A stretch of DNA of 64,000 nt from Tubiluchus corallicola (lineage: Eukaryota > Priapulida > Priapulimorpha > Priapulimorphida > Tubiluchidae), in the NCBI GenBank assembly GCA_030141605.1, contig JAQGDQ010000022.1, positions 62,001 through 126,000 of the forward strand. The letters are read 5' to 3'. Below, piece by piece: positions 39,332-52,316 of this stretch (position 1 is its first letter; the number at the start of each line of letters is the position of its first letter). A program made the position numbers and the translations under genes. A model generated the notes under the pieces. That model saw only the letters and a program-made list of their open reading frames with translations. It did not search any database and was not told the DNA's origin.

Positions 39332-40620
39332 TGTGATCACTTTTACACGCACCAAACACAAGGTCACCTTCTACAGTCTAGGTCTGGCTTCAGTACCAAA
39401 TAAAATTTAGCGATTAAATAATTATTGTACAGCCTAGTACTTTTAGCTGTTCACAACCACAGTGAACTGTCGATACGTATGTCAATAATTGTTACAGTTA
39501 CTGAAGTTTAAAAGCAACTGCGCGTATTCATACAATGCTAGTTTAATTAATTGATTCAAATGCGCAATTTTAATGGGTGTTAAATATCGATAATTTCGTT
39601 CGCACGCTTTAATTACGTAACATTCTGTAACAGGTATGACAGACTGTCAAACATTAATGAAGAAAATAGGTCAGTACCTGAATTAATGTGTCTTCTATAG
39701 TGCCTGATATGCACTTAAGACATTGTGCGATAATTATAAGTGAAAGTAATTATCAGATGACATTGGCACGTAAATGAACATTATGAGATTTAATGATTTA
39801 TTTTGTTCTGATAATATATCACGAAGTCCTGCTGTTGACTTACACTAGGACTTTGATGAGTTATAGCTCACAGTATAGAAAATTATTAATCTAACTGCAC
39901 TTAGAAAATGAACTATTATTTAACAAATAACTTTAGAAGAAGTTAAAAATAGTTATAAGCAAATATCGTTGTTATGCAACGCCCATACTAATTCTGGCTG
40001 TTTATCTCACTGAGAGAGAGGAATGGAGTATGTATGTAACGTCAGACTGAAAATGAGGCAAATTTTGGTCTTGTCACACTCATTTATGTGAATGTTGTAA
40101 TCCAGATTGCAGGATATCAGACTTTGTTTATTATATTATTTACGAATAAAGTCGGTGGGCATTTATAATTTTTTCCTGTAATTCTTGTAATTTAAATTTT
40201 ATGATTCTATGCTCTCATTGTTATTCCCATTTCTTGAGCATGAGCAGCCTTATAAAAAACGTTCTAATCATATGTCAAAAGCTGTAAATTCTTTTAAGTA
40301 CAAATGATAAGTATAGAAAGTCAGACCTCTCAAGTCATCAACCGTGTTAGTAGGAGGTTTATTTTCAATAAAACTTTTAACTGGAAATAACTTCTTTTTA
40401 CACAGCCTTAACTGTGATTTATTTAAGCCTTATAATCATCAACTGATGAAACCAACTTCCTCAAATCCATTTTATCCGCTACAAGTAATTCCTATAGAGT
40501 ATATAACACGCTCTCATCATTAAATTCGTTTTAATTTGATACAAGAAAAGAGAACATTATCATCTCATGCATGACGGCTAATGTAATTCCTAGCCGAGAA
40601 ATATGTCTACAGGAAATGCA

Positions 40621-40638
40621 GATTCTCTGCAGAGAATC
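40621..40638. repeat. 18-bp perfect palindrome
   Basis: gattctctgcagagaatc is self-complementary over its whole length and contains a PstI-type core. Confidence 0.85.
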
Positions 40639-41730
40639 GCTTCGCTTCAATGAATGCTATTTCAACGTTTTGAACACGTATTCCAACTGAGAACCATAAC
40701 TCACTTTTAGCTGAAACAAATCGCTCTATATAAAACGGTAAGCTGACAGCTTAGACGACTACAGTGATAAAATATAGCCATAGGTTTGCTTCAATATATA
40801 TGTCGACGCGTTATAAGAAACCACATATTTGCCTAAGATTTTCAAAATGCGAACGATTTACTGAGGCACAAATGGCTTATTTAAAGGTTAGCCAACAAAA
40901 GGAAATAGGAGAAGCAGTTCTAGGCGAGAAGTTTGAACTTTTCACGAAATGAATCAGTTGCATGTATTGACCTATATAAAAGCAGTCGTTATATGCACGT
41001 GAACACAATCTTATCTTCTACATGCTTAAATGGCATTTGCAGCTATTTCGCGAAACATCAAAGTTAATCATATTTTGAGAATTGATTTGACGGGTAAAAC
41101 AGTTTTCATAATTACAGTCAGTCTGTATAAGTGTAAAGTCGTCAGTTTTCAGTTACACTAGGTCTGAAAAAACACAAGAAATGGCAAGTTGATACAATTT
41201 GTTGAGAGGGCCATGCATTACAATGCCATATGGTCATTTTAGACTTGACGTGCAACACAGTTATATCTAGTAAGTTCCACTGGCAGATCGAAATAACAGA
41301 TGGAAAAGTAAGTATAATCACGGACGTTAGAGACTAGGCAATAGGTAACGTAGTATTCATAATTAAACAAATTTGTGGGTCATTGTATCTGCAGGCTTTT
41401 TCCTCAATTAATTATGCTTATTGGTGAGAAAATAACTTCAAAATGTTTTAAACCCTTTATCTGTGCGGTGTCGCTGTACAGAGCTTATATATATATGTGT
41501 ACCTGCTAAAATGTTCAGGTCTTTTATAGTAATATAATGTCAAAATGTCAAAAAAAGTTTATTCTAAATTCAGTGATTATATTCGTCGACTTCTAATTAG
41601 TCGTTTTGTCGCTTAGTCTAGTTTGCCTAGTCGATTTTTTGGTCGATCTGTCTAGTACAAATGATTACTTTGATTAGAAGGTTGCACGCTGCACATTTTT
41701 TCCGTTACAGACGAGTTGTTAAAAAGTGGT

Positions 41731-41912
41731 GCAATGTAACATAATGTAATGTAGCGTATGGTAACGTAATGTAATATAATGTAATGTAATGTAACATATT
41801 GTCATGTAATGTAATATAAAGAAATGTAATGTAACATGTGGTAATGTAATGTAATATAACGTAATGTAATGTAACGCAATGTATTCACTGTAACGCATTG
41901 TAATGAAATGTG
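41731..41912 (+). repeat. (AATGT)n minisatellite
   Basis: About 180 bases of variant gtaatgtaat units with interspersed gtaaca, gtaacg and taatata variants. Confidence 0.88.
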
Positions 41913-43663
41913 GTATCAGCGCTAATTAAATGTTAGTCGTCAGTTTCATATTAGGATCACCCAGATCCGCATATTCTCCGGCAGATTAATCTTCCAAAAC
42001 CCGCTAATGAACGCGATATAATTAGCATCTTCTGCTTTCTCGCACCTTTAATGATCGAGAAAAAGTGCTATTCATGATGGTATAGAATTGAACACTTATC
42101 TAGAAAAAAGAATCCAATTACTGCTCAAATAAAACTATGTGAATAGCTCACCATCAGTGCTGGGAATGGGCAGCACAAACACAACAAGATCAATGAGTGG
42201 CTTGCTCTAGCAAGAAGACGCATATCCGATGTTTTTTATATCAGATTTTTAAAGTCCTGGCATTGTCGTAGCTATCATTGTCATCGTCGTCGTCGTGATC
42301 ACCACCTGTGTAACGCTGTGCCATAACTGAGCAAAGATGCTAGCACAAAATGATACACGGATCGTGTCTGTTTAGAGTTAGTGTAGATTTTTTTCAAAAA
42401 GGTTATCACGTTACAACCTGATACAGCCCGAAGCTAGCTAAGTAATTGAAGAAATAAAACACAACTATTTTGGGCACCAACAGAAACTAACGTCGTGAAG
42501 TTCCAAATATTGACGTTCTGATGAAACACTTGATGATATAAATGTTCTCCAGACATACCGCTGACTGTATATAAAACAAGGAAAACGAAAGAATGTTTCC
42601 ATCCTATATTCCTTGCACTTGGCTTTGGAAAAAACCTCCCCGAGACAAAGGCTTATCATCGCCCCATTGCAGCAAATGGTATCAACCGTTCCCATAACTA
42701 TAACTCAAACCCCATCATCACTGTGCAAGTTGGGTTGGAAACGGATCCAAGAAATAACGAGAAAAGACTGACAAACAGACAGAAACGACTGACAATAAGA
42801 CTGGACTCAGTTCAACTGTCGATCCGACAACCAATCTCTACAGAGGCGTAGACAGGACGTATAAGAAAGAAAATGTATCTTCGGTATAATAAATTCCCAT
42901 GCTAACACATATCGTCGCGACTTCATTAAGAAAAAGTACATGTGTCATTTTAACCCATTGGTACGTTTAGATAAATCGAAAATCGAAAATGGTAATTCTA
43001 GTATTAACACGTTCCGCAACAAAGAATTTTATAAATTGAAATAGTGTTCTTTTAGAACTACCAGTTCGTTTAACAGTATGATGACCATTTTGTTATTCAC
43101 ATGTAGTAATTTTCAGAGTTCAGGGCTAATAAATTCTATTTATATTTATAAAATTTGCATTTATAAAAATAAACGAAGTTTTTAATGAGATCACCACGGT
43201 GTATTTTAGATGTTCTCCAAAAACGTTTTAATTGCCTTGTGATGCAATTATATTAAAACACGCCCAAAACTCTGTCCTCAATCCTACCAATAAAAAACCA
43301 TTTCGTTAACGTTTCTAAGTACAACATAAGGCTTTTATACTATTATTAGAATTTTGTTTCAGTCCAGGAGTGATCATAAAAGGAAAAAAATTACAAATTT
43401 TAATTAAAATTATGTATAGTAAGAATTGAAGCAATTTTAATTAAAATGTTAAAACAATGCCTGCATCCACTTATAATAGAATTAGGACTAACAAAAATGC
43501 TCGTAGTGAAGTGACTTTTTAGGAATTTTAACCTTAATGTACTGCTAAGTGTCATGCTACATTAATAAGACCTGCCCGGTGACGGTGTCTAAACGTTTTT
43601 CGCGTTTTAATCTCGCTATATCATATTATAGATAACCGGAAACAATGCACATAATATAAAACC
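41913..43663. other. Intergenic DNA, no gene recognised
   Basis: A short tcgtcgtcgtcg tract lies near 42257-42302. No coding motif or element is seen. Confidence 0.5.
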
Positions 43664-44315
43664 GTAAGTGATTTAGACGTGGCTTTTTCTAACAATTTAA
43701 AGAAAGCAGACCATTGCATTAAAATGTTCAAAAGCTAATGGAGTTATTAACACGATGTTCCGTGTTTTTAGTACTTATAACAAGGGCCATTCCACGGAGT
43801 CTTTAAAGTTCGTTTGGCCAATTTTAGAATATTACTCGCCTGTATGGGACCCGACTCAATGTGTCGTCATCAACATAGTTGAAAGGCATTTCACCGCAGA
43901 CGTTTTAATAGTTCCAAATTGTACTGTGCGTGCCATCCGAAACGACTAATCGTTTTGCGACTAGAAACTAGGAGAAACTTAGTCCTAGAACGGCGCCGCC
44001 TTGAAACTGATTTCATCATGTGCTATAAAAAATTTTCATAAAGAGCTGTATCTAGATTTTGATGTATCTAAATTTTTTGCTAAGGCTATGCTCAACAAAA
44101 CCAAAAGTAACCATGCGCTCAAACTCTTTGTTAGATATACTTAGAAAAACTCTGGTGACGTTTTCTCGAACAGGATTCTCCCTTTCTGGAATAGCTTATC
44201 CGCACAAGTAAATGAATTTTCACTCGTAATATCGATGACCTCACAACGTTTTAAAATTAGATTAAATGCTGTGGATTTAAGTAGATTTTTACTTTTTGAT
44301 ACCATAAGTAGGTAA
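43664..44315 (+). pseudogene. Degenerate LINE reverse transcriptase (C-terminal ~200 codons)
   Basis: Successive frames show the order of a LINE polymerase C-terminus: SDLDVAFSNNLKKADHC (family pattern DLGV.fS..L....HC), then WPILEYYSPVWDP (LVRPILEYASPVW), then ETRRNLVLERRRLETDFIMC (LE.RRLR.DLI..YK), then NHALKLFV, then FSNRILPFWNSL. The pieces sit in at least four frames separated by stops. The element is an old 5'-truncated copy of the CR1/Jockey-like type; the exact clade cannot be fixed by eye. Confidence 0.8.
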
Positions 44316-44598
44316 TTTAGCCTCTGAGCTTCTCCCCACATCATTAATTTTATGATTTTCTTGCATAAACATTTTATTTTAATTATTGCCTATGTGTGAT
44401 GTAAAAATAAATAAAATAAAAACTAAATAATAATTGCCACACTTTTTATGTATTACAAATATCGTACTTCTTCTGAACCAATGTTTTTCAATATATTCTC
44501 AAATTAGATACCAAGTGACATTTAAAATGACCGGTCCCTGCCATAATGTGAAGCACTAGTATGTGTTACATTAATACCTACAATAAATCTCATTAAGT

Positions 44599-44682
44599 AC
44601 ACTGGTGAACTGACACATTTTTTTAAATGATAAGGTAATATCAAAGAAATTTTAATGACGAAATGTATCACTGGCAAAATGA
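44599..44682 (+). repeat. Single copy of a ~91-bp dispersed repeat
   Basis: actggtgaactg followed by aggtaatatcaaagaaattt and cactggcaaaatg matches the two tandem units near 55.6 kb. Confidence 0.65.
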
Positions 44683-45261
44683 AGGACGTATACGCTCATC
44701 AGAAAGGGGACAAACATCTCTGTCTGATTAGCGGGTCAGCTTAGAAGGTAGCTCTTAACACGTAGGTCACTCGTCAACTACTTGCTTTAAGTGGGCTTAC
44801 TATATACCGGCTTATAGAGTGCAAACTTTGTGAAAATATTCTAACGTGTTACTGCACCGAAATGAACGACAAATAAACTATTAAAAAGCACATACTGTTT
44901 TGCGGTTACAACGTTAATTTCCTAAAATCTCTCAAACGGCCACATCAAAGTATAACGAAAACCAATAAATTTATTTATTTGGTCATAAAATAAAAACTGT
45001 TAATAACTTGTATATATATTGCCTATAACGTTTACGAAAAGAGACATTTAATGCGCTCGCTTTTAAACACTAGAAAGTTTTTCAACGATACGATGATTTT
45101 CATTAGCAGCTGTTTACTTGGCTGCGCAGAAACTGTTTATTTTTGACACATTAAAGTCTTCAGTGTCTCCTAGACGAATACCAAACCGTCTTTTTACCTT
45201 TGCAAAATTTTGCTCAGTAAACTTCGTTATTCGCTTTACCACTGAAAAAGTGGATAGATAA

Positions 45262-45493
45262 CTTTTTATTAACTCTAATAGTCGAAGCACTACCTTGAAA
45301 ACGTGTTCTAGATAGCTTTTTATTAAAATGTACTTTAAAATCGGACAGAGTATAAAAGTTACAAAATTATTAATTACAGTCAAACACAATGAAACTCGCA
45401 GATATGTTTCACCCTGCGAAATTTCCAAGAAAAATAAACCAATTCCTTTTATTAACTTTAAAAGGACTACCTAGAAAACGTACACTAGTTACC
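45262..45493 (+). repeat. Two diverged copies of a ~50-bp unit
   Basis: 45262-45316 and 45445-45493 share cttttattaact...actacct.gaaaacgt...ctag.ta with scattered differences and a 6-base indel. No family is recognised. Confidence 0.5.
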
Positions 45494-45646
45494 GTATTTA
45501 TCATTCAATTTGCTACTGACATGATCAGGAAGTCATGTATAAATAACATAAATGAGGCATTGAGAACTAGATGTACACAATTCAGTTCTAGCTACAAAGT
45601 GCTAATTCATTTGTTTTGGAATAGTGGGTCATGAAAGAATAAAAGC

Positions 45647-45718
45647 GGACTCGTACAGGATTTGAACACGGGACCTCTCGCACCCAAAGCGAGAATCATA
45701 CCCCTAAACTAACGAGCC
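45647..45718 (-). tRNA. tRNA-Pro(UGG), possibly a decaying copy
   Basis: The 72-nt minus-strand sequence folds as a cloverleaf with acceptor GGCTCGT/ACGAGTC (one G-U pair) and anticodon stem CTCGC/GCGAG with loop TTTGGGT, giving anticodon TGG. It resembles animal tRNA-Pro(UGG) closely, and TTTT lies 2 nt past the discriminator base as a Pol III terminator. The T-stem CCGTG/CCTGT has two non-pairs (49:65 C-T and 52:62 T-C), and the A-box has substitutions (TAGTTTAGGGG). B-box bases GTTCAAATCC remain. Either a weak gene or a recent pseudogene. Confidence 0.8.
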
Positions 45719-47228
45719 CCTATAACGATATTGTGTTAGCGCCAAACTTGGGCATCGACTTGCATTTCTCTGCTATACTGTAATGCAATAAAACACAGGT
45801 GAATATTTGGAATGAGATAAATATTTTGGAATTTGAAACGCAAAAGCCCAAATTCAAACTGACAACACAACGCGAAATCTTGAAGAATACCACAGTACTA
45901 CACAAATCAACAACTATAGCAGACAGATATAAAAACATATAATTATTGTTTATAGGCAGAAACTTTCACCAGAACAATAAGATGGCGAAAACGTATATAG
46001 AGCCGCAACTTGTAAAACTGATTTTGTATCTAAGTGATTGGAAATGTCAAGTGTGGTACTGTTTCTGTCATTTTATTGCGAGAGCCTATAGGCCCTCATT
46101 TTCGTCATTTGATATTTTAACATTTGTTATTTATTAATAGTTTATGGATCTTCTTACTTTCATTTATGATGCTTATATTTGGACAACATCAAATGAATAT
46201 TAAAATTTAAACTTTAAACTCATGCTTATTGCAACTTGCAAATAGAGTTTCTTCGTAGAGTTGATTTTGACTTGATTATTGGAGGTAAATTGAACTATAA
46301 AACGCATTCCTTCAAATTGCAACCGTAATATTAAAACGTATCATTATAAAGCTATAACTTACAGAGCGCGAGATTAGAGAAACTGCAAAGTGTTCAACTG
46401 TCATTTACGCAAGAACCATAATTATATTGTTATAACCGCATATATGATTAATTCATCCATTTGCCATTTAAGCTAACTGACAGAAAAATGCAAGGCTAGC
46501 AACCAATTGACTGAAAGTTACAATAACGAATATGAAAAAGACGTACCTAATATTAAAAGGGAAGAAAAGGGAATTTTAAAATATGTCCTAAAACATTCCA
46601 TACCAAGTTATGTACATGAACTAACGTGACGCTTACCTGTTTGAAAGACGTGTGTAATTGTGAAACAAAATTCTTAGTAATTTAGAAAGTTCGCGTTAAC
46701 TGGTAAAACGTCATGTATCACTTTCCCAGTGTACACCAAAAAAAACGTCACCGAAAAATATACTGTTGATCTTAGTAGAGAGAGTGCTACGAATGTACCT
46801 CGTATTTTTTAAACTTTGCGCAATATTATTTGAACTTACTTCAAACGACTTAGGGCCTACCGCTAAAATGGCTGTTCCACGGGAAGCGAGAGAGTTAAAA
46901 TTCATAAACTGTATGCAAAGTTTATTTGTGTGCAAGCTCTGTGTGCAGAACGCCAGCATGCAGGTGATATGAAATTTTAAAATCTTTGAAGCTTTATTAT
47001 TGAAGGGTATTTCTTATGTTCTAAAATACTGTAACTATGATTAGCAATGCTTAATACTAGTTTGCTGATTTTCTGCATTGAAACTTTTTCAATGGCTTCA
47101 ACGGGGTCTCAGATATCTAATATTTCAGCACTGTAGATTACAAATATGAATGGCATGATGCAGAGAAGCCGTATACTCATCATCCAGTCTCTCCAGGTGC
47201 TTGCAAGCTGCTATTTTGTTTGCATACA
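45719..47228. other. Intergenic DNA, nothing recognised
   Basis: No coding motif, RNA gene or mobile element was recognised. Confidence 0.5.
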
Positions 47229-47620
47229 GAGAAAGGGAGAGAAAAGAGACTAAGAAGAGAGAAAGAGAGAGAGAGAAACATTCCAAAAGCGAAAGAAAGG
47301 AGAACGAAAGGGACAGCACAAGAAGGAAAAAAGAAAAGATAATAATAAAAGAAGAAAACAAAGAGGAAGGAGCAAAGAAAGAAGGAAAAGAAAAAAGGAA
47401 AAACAAAAACGAAAAAGTAATTAAAGGAAAGAATAAAGGACAAAGCAAAGCAAAAGAATTGATGCTGTTGATGAAAGAAAAACGAAAAGCAAAGACAAAA
47501 CGCTTAAAAGAATAAGAAAAAAGAGAGCAAAAGCGGGGAAAATGTTATCCTAAAACTCTTATCTTAAAAAAAGAAAAAGAAGAAGAAAAGCTAACACGGA
47601 AAGTAAAAAAGCGAAAACGA
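47229..47620 (+). repeat. Long purine-rich (A/G) tract
   Basis: About 390 bases are mostly A and G with few pyrimidines, including a gagagagag run near 47259-47278. The 104-codon frame through it is low-complexity Lys/Arg/Glu and is not taken as a gene. Confidence 0.85.
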
Positions 47621-47640
47621 AATCTCATTTTAATGAGATT
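47621..47640. repeat. 9-bp inverted repeat at the purine/pyrimidine switch
   Basis: aatctcattttaatgagatt pairs over 9-bp arms around a 2-base centre. It sits exactly between the purine tract and the (CT)n tract. Confidence 0.8.
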
Positions 47641-47648
47641 AAAATATT

Positions 47649-47653
47649 TCTTC

Positions 47654-47732
<79 letters not shown>

Positions 47733-47820
47733 CCTCTCCCCCTCTCTCTCCCTCCCTCTCTCTCTTTCTCCATTCCCCCACTCTCTCTCTTTCTCCATCC
47801 CCCCACTCTCTCTCTTTCCT

Positions 47821-47880
<60 letters not shown>

Positions 47881-47902
47881 CCTTTAACCCCCCTCTCTCT
47901 CC
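47649..47902 (+). repeat. (CT)n microsatellite and pyrimidine tract
   Basis: Two long (CT)n blocks (about 47657-47727 and 47829-47878) are joined by C/T-rich sequence. Open frames on both strands are repeat translations. Confidence 0.95.
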
Positions 47903-48398
47903 AGATGTTGATGGAAAACGGCGTACAACGTTCAAATAGGAAAGTAATAATATACAGTTCTTTATTTTCCATGATACTGAATGTAACTCGCAGTAATATC
48001 AAGCTTACTCCTCACAACAGTGTAATGAAATCCTATTGTGCAATTTCTTTCTAGTAAGGAATAGTATACTCTGGCAAATTAAAAGTTTTCTTTGCGATCA
48101 AAACGTCTAGGTCGTGTTGAATGTGATCCGAGATCATAGAAAATTATTTTTTCGTGATGAGCAATGAATGAGCAAAAATAACAAGAATACACTTCTGTGA
48201 TGCGAACTTTTTGCATAGCTCAGGCAAGAGTGATTCGATTGTCAGCTTCATGGCGTCAGATGACTTGGATGTAGAAACAGTGGCAGTCACCGCAAAAACG
48301 AACATGATCATGATAGCAACATCTATGGCACCAATGACAGTCATGACACATAACGACAATAAACTTTAACAAAAGCACACGACCGAAAAAATGACTAG

Positions 48399-48560
48399 TC
48401 GCAGCAACGGCCCTTCGGCAGTGGCAAAAACAGCACTAAGAACAACGATAACCACAACAAAGGCAGCAACAAAGAAGACTATGAAGGCAGCAACAACGAG
48501 AACAACTTCTGTTGCAATAACAACGCGAAGACGATAACTACAACAACAATTGTTGCTGCT
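48399..48560 (+). repeat. Degenerate (CAA)n-rich tract
   Basis: Imperfect aacaac/gcaaca units; low complexity, no coding claim. Confidence 0.65.
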
Positions 48561-48898
48561 GCTACAGCCAAATTAGCCCGGGATACTGTTCTACTTAATG
48601 TAAATAAGTATAGAAGGACTGGAATCCAGATCAGTTAATTATCAATTAGGAAACAGTAAACTGGAAGACATGTGTTGGCCACGTTTTGATTCGTACACAT
48701 TCAGCCTCGGCGAAATAGATGACTGAAAGTAGTATTACAGATAAAACTGCTCAGAAACAATTTGCGTGGTAGTCATCAATCCGTTTTAACCGACTTCCGA
48801 CAATGCGTAACTTTGTTCTTCAAGTGTACAGCATCACTCAGCTTAGTCAGCTCAGCCATTCCACTCGCCAGCTACAGAAACAGTAATGACAATAGTAG

Positions 48899-48990
48899 CA
48901 GCAGTACTCAGCAACAACAACAACAACAACAACAACAGCAATGAAAACAACAACGACAACAAAAACGACAGTAATAACCACAACTGCAAC
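48899..48990 (+). repeat. (CAA)n microsatellite
   Basis: A run of caacaacaa units at 48910-48942 with degenerate flanks. It would translate as polyglutamine but sits in no recognisable gene. Confidence 0.9.
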
Positions 48991-51900
48991 CACAATGTTA
49001 ACAACAGTAACATGAGCTGCTTTCCCTTTTTTGCTCTGTTGATCTTTTGTAAAAAATCGCACTGAAATGCCTAATACATTATTGTAAAATGTGTGTAAAT
49101 TGTAGCGCCCTTTGCTAACCATTAGACACTACTTTATTGCACTTCTAATTAATTCTTCGATTAATATATACATTTTACCACAGTAACATAACCGACGTGG
49201 AATGTAGCCGTAGTCATAAATTTTACCGCAAGTATAGACGAATTTGTTGGTGGCATTCGCAGGTTGATTAATGTTCCACAAAATTGCCAGCAGCTGATCG
49301 GAGAAGCCATTCACAATGGAATGTGTCACAGAGTTTCCTCATTTGCTCATTAGCCTTTCTGCCTGCTTGCTTGATTTTACTCAATACTTTCCACAACTAT
49401 ATCAGTTGTGGAAACGGATACGGCCACACAAGATTGGCGTCTAAACAGCAAAACTACAAGTTAGGCAAGCAACAATATTTTCTAGTTTATTGAGCTTGTC
49501 TTGTATTCTCCCTTGGTGGGAGAATCGTCAGATTATGACAAATTTACAAAATACACTACAGTTGCAATAAACAGCTATAAAAGCTTACGAGCCCTAACAA
49601 ATCACAAGCGCAAGCTGTAAAATATTTCTGGAAATTGTCACTGTAATTTCCTGCTAAAACAAGTTAGATATTTAAATGAAGGACGTTAGCATCTAATGCT
49701 TAAAAATAATAATATTACTCAGAAATACTCAAAATATACCAAATTACAATCGCATATTATTAGATCAAGTATGTGGTGTCACTTGAGTGTGATTGTTTCA
49801 TCAACATAGTCAAAGGTGCATATATGCTGGAAACACTTAAATGTAGTCGCAGATTATGCAGTTCCTAGAGTTTTATGAATGAAAAGCAGGAAAGTGACTA
49901 TTTTTAGCTGAGGTAAGATGTCGTGATTATTTTTTTATGATCACAGCCTAATATATGCTTATTATTAAATATCATGTTTCTCCGTGTGATATCCCAAAAA
50001 GGCTTTCGAATGAACATTAGTATAACAGGAATTAATGATCTCGTGACATTTCGGAAACCGTTCTAGAGACAAACAAAAACGTAGGAAATTACGTCATTAC
50101 TAAAAAGATGTAATAAGGCATGGCATTATAAACAAGTTTGTGATTAGTAATCGATTTCCTTATTAAATAAGTCATAGTAAATGTCAAATTTGATCCAAAC
50201 GAACTCGGCGAAACTGTGTTATGGCCTCTGACATAGTTCATTTAGGGTCTTCGGATGTTTTTAACCAAGATTTAAGAAGAGAGTTTGGAAATCACTTAAA
50301 AGTGCATTAGCTGGCGGAATAGAAAATTAAATAGGGCGAAAATTAAAAGCGTAAAAGCTCACATAAGGTGACCTTTACCACTGAATTTGTATACGTCATA
50401 CAACTCACGCATATAACCCTACAAATATAGCATGTTTAAAAAACAGTACACCGCTTTTGCTTTTGCTTTTGCTTTTCGAGGAAATAATTTTTAGATTAAT
50501 TGAGCTAAGAGAGAGTTAAAATTCATTTTTAGGTACGAAACACGTAGACATCATTTAGGTTCCTTTCAAAGAACACTTATAAGTAGAAGTCAAATTTAAA
50601 AATTAGTCATGCCTATATGTGTTTGCCATGCGCAAGGTTCGCACAATAAAGTCAAAATGTATGAATAAAATCAAAACATAAACACCGCCCTTAACACAAG
50701 GATAGGTCTGGGCAAGACTTGAAGACCAGTTTTTGGTTCAAAAGGTTAAAAGTCAGGTCACGGGGTAAAAAATGTTAAAATAAATTTTTGCTCATAGTGA
50801 CGTCATGTGCGGAATTGTGTCTGCATCGCTTTTGAGTGCCGTCTGGTTATTAAGATCACTAGACTAAGTGTTTGCATCATACTAACAGAACAGCCAGGCT
50901 GCTGGTAAAATAATTATTAAATTTGGCAAAACACCTAATGCAGTGGTCTGTGATGCCGAAATGTTTTGTTTAATAAGTGTCATCAGGGCTCATTAGAGCT
51001 TTTAATTGTTAATACTTTTACACGCTTATCCATTATTAAGTCGCGCTTAATTAATGCGTTGCTTATCTATGCACGTATACGCGTGATGAATATACATTAT
51101 TAATTACGCACAGTAAAAACATTAATCTATTAGTGAAGTTTCTGGAAGGAATTTTGTTAAGACGCTGCGTGCTATCTACTAGACTTATGACAAGCCAAAT
51201 AAAAAAATCGATAGCAGTTTCTGTCAGAGCAAATTTTGGGAAAATTTTCCTACTGAATAGGAAAAACAAAAAATAAAATAAAAAAGTCTGGAGAAAGATT
51301 GTCAATATTTTAGCTTGCTGCCCTTCTCTGCACCGCTAAAACGTTTTGGAAGTACACGGCGTGCAATGTGTCTTGGAGTGCAAGCGAATAAATGGATCAT
51401 TTCATTAATACTTAATGCGGTTAAATGGTAATTTACAATGGCTTTGATTAGCCAGCGGCTTCGTTTGTGGATTAGAAAAGTGCGCTAGAGCTTGGAGGCT
51501 TTGAGCTCACATCTTTGTTAGCAAGCTAAAGCTTTTAGTGATTAAGCTCAAAACAGGTTTCTGTAAGTTAAGCATCGCTGACCGTGATTAGTACCTGGAT
51601 CGGTGACTAACTGAGAAATAATCAGAACTGTATAAGAGACATACAACAGATAAAAATACTGAGGAACATCCCAGCTAGTCACTCAGTCATTAGCTGGCAA
51701 GGCTAATTTAAATAAAAAAAATAAAATTTTAAAATAGACTTATTAGTAAAAAGTTGATGATGTTTTGCGTAGTATATAGGCTATTGCAAAAGGAACACTG
51801 TAGTAGAATTTATCTAATATTAGAAATTTAACCTGGACTTCTGTATTATGTACTTAACAATGACATTAAAATAACAGTATATTTATTATGTCATTAGTCC

Positions 51901-52316
51901 AATTTTCTTAACTGATATCTTGGTATGGCCTCACTTATTACCGTTATTAGACTTTGTACGGTGTAATATTGGTATGCTTACAGCATTTGTTAGTGTACTG
52001 TTTTTTAGGCATCCTGTATTGATAGGGTTATAGAGTATGCTGTGTATTGCATACAGATTCAATGCAAAAGGTCACTTTTATGTGGGCTTTTACACGTTTA
52101 ACTTTCGCCCATAGTGCGAAATCTCACACAGGCGTTTTCAAATAGGTAACAATGACCTTGAACACATCTCGACTATTCACTTCCATGGGATTTCTCACAA
52201 CCTGGTATTGCTGCATTAAATGCCATCGCAATATGGCCTATGTGACTGTGTCTGTTATTTGGCTTTGAAACGAAAATCTGGATAATTTGCAACAGCAAAA
52301 GCGGCAAACTTGATCG
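48991..52316. other. Intergenic DNA, no gene recognised
   Basis: A hexamer repeat lies at 50453-50476. The stretches 50930-51090 and 51310-51540 are unusually rich in ATTA/TAAT and mixed-complexity sequence and could be conserved regulatory DNA. This is only an impression of composition. Confidence 0.4.
50453..50476 (+). repeat. (GCTTTT)4 hexamer repeat
   Basis: Four perfect copies of gcttttg-type units. Confidence 0.9.

Larger units (their letters stand above)
38745..41730. other. Intergenic DNA, 5' flank of the BEL/Pao element and beyond
   Basis: The 5' LTR and leader would be expected in the first few hundred bases, but no repeat of the 33 kb flank is visible. A degenerate (GAT)n tract lies at 39168-39331 and an 18-bp palindrome at 40621-40638. 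No gene is recognised. Confidence 0.45.

Noticed and set aside
45114-45428. 104-codon minus-strand frame rich in Leu and Lys
   Set aside because: It overlaps the repeat pair at 45.3-45.5 kb and shows no domain.
47201-47515. 104-codon open frame rich in Lys, Arg and Glu
   Set aside because: It is the translation of the purine-rich tract; no domain and no codon pattern beyond the repeat.
47545-47935. Several open frames in both strands across the (CT)n repeat
   Set aside because: Translations of a dinucleotide repeat.
48762-48944. Frame ending in polyglutamine
   Set aside because: It is the (CAA)n microsatellite; no adjoining gene or splice sites recognised.
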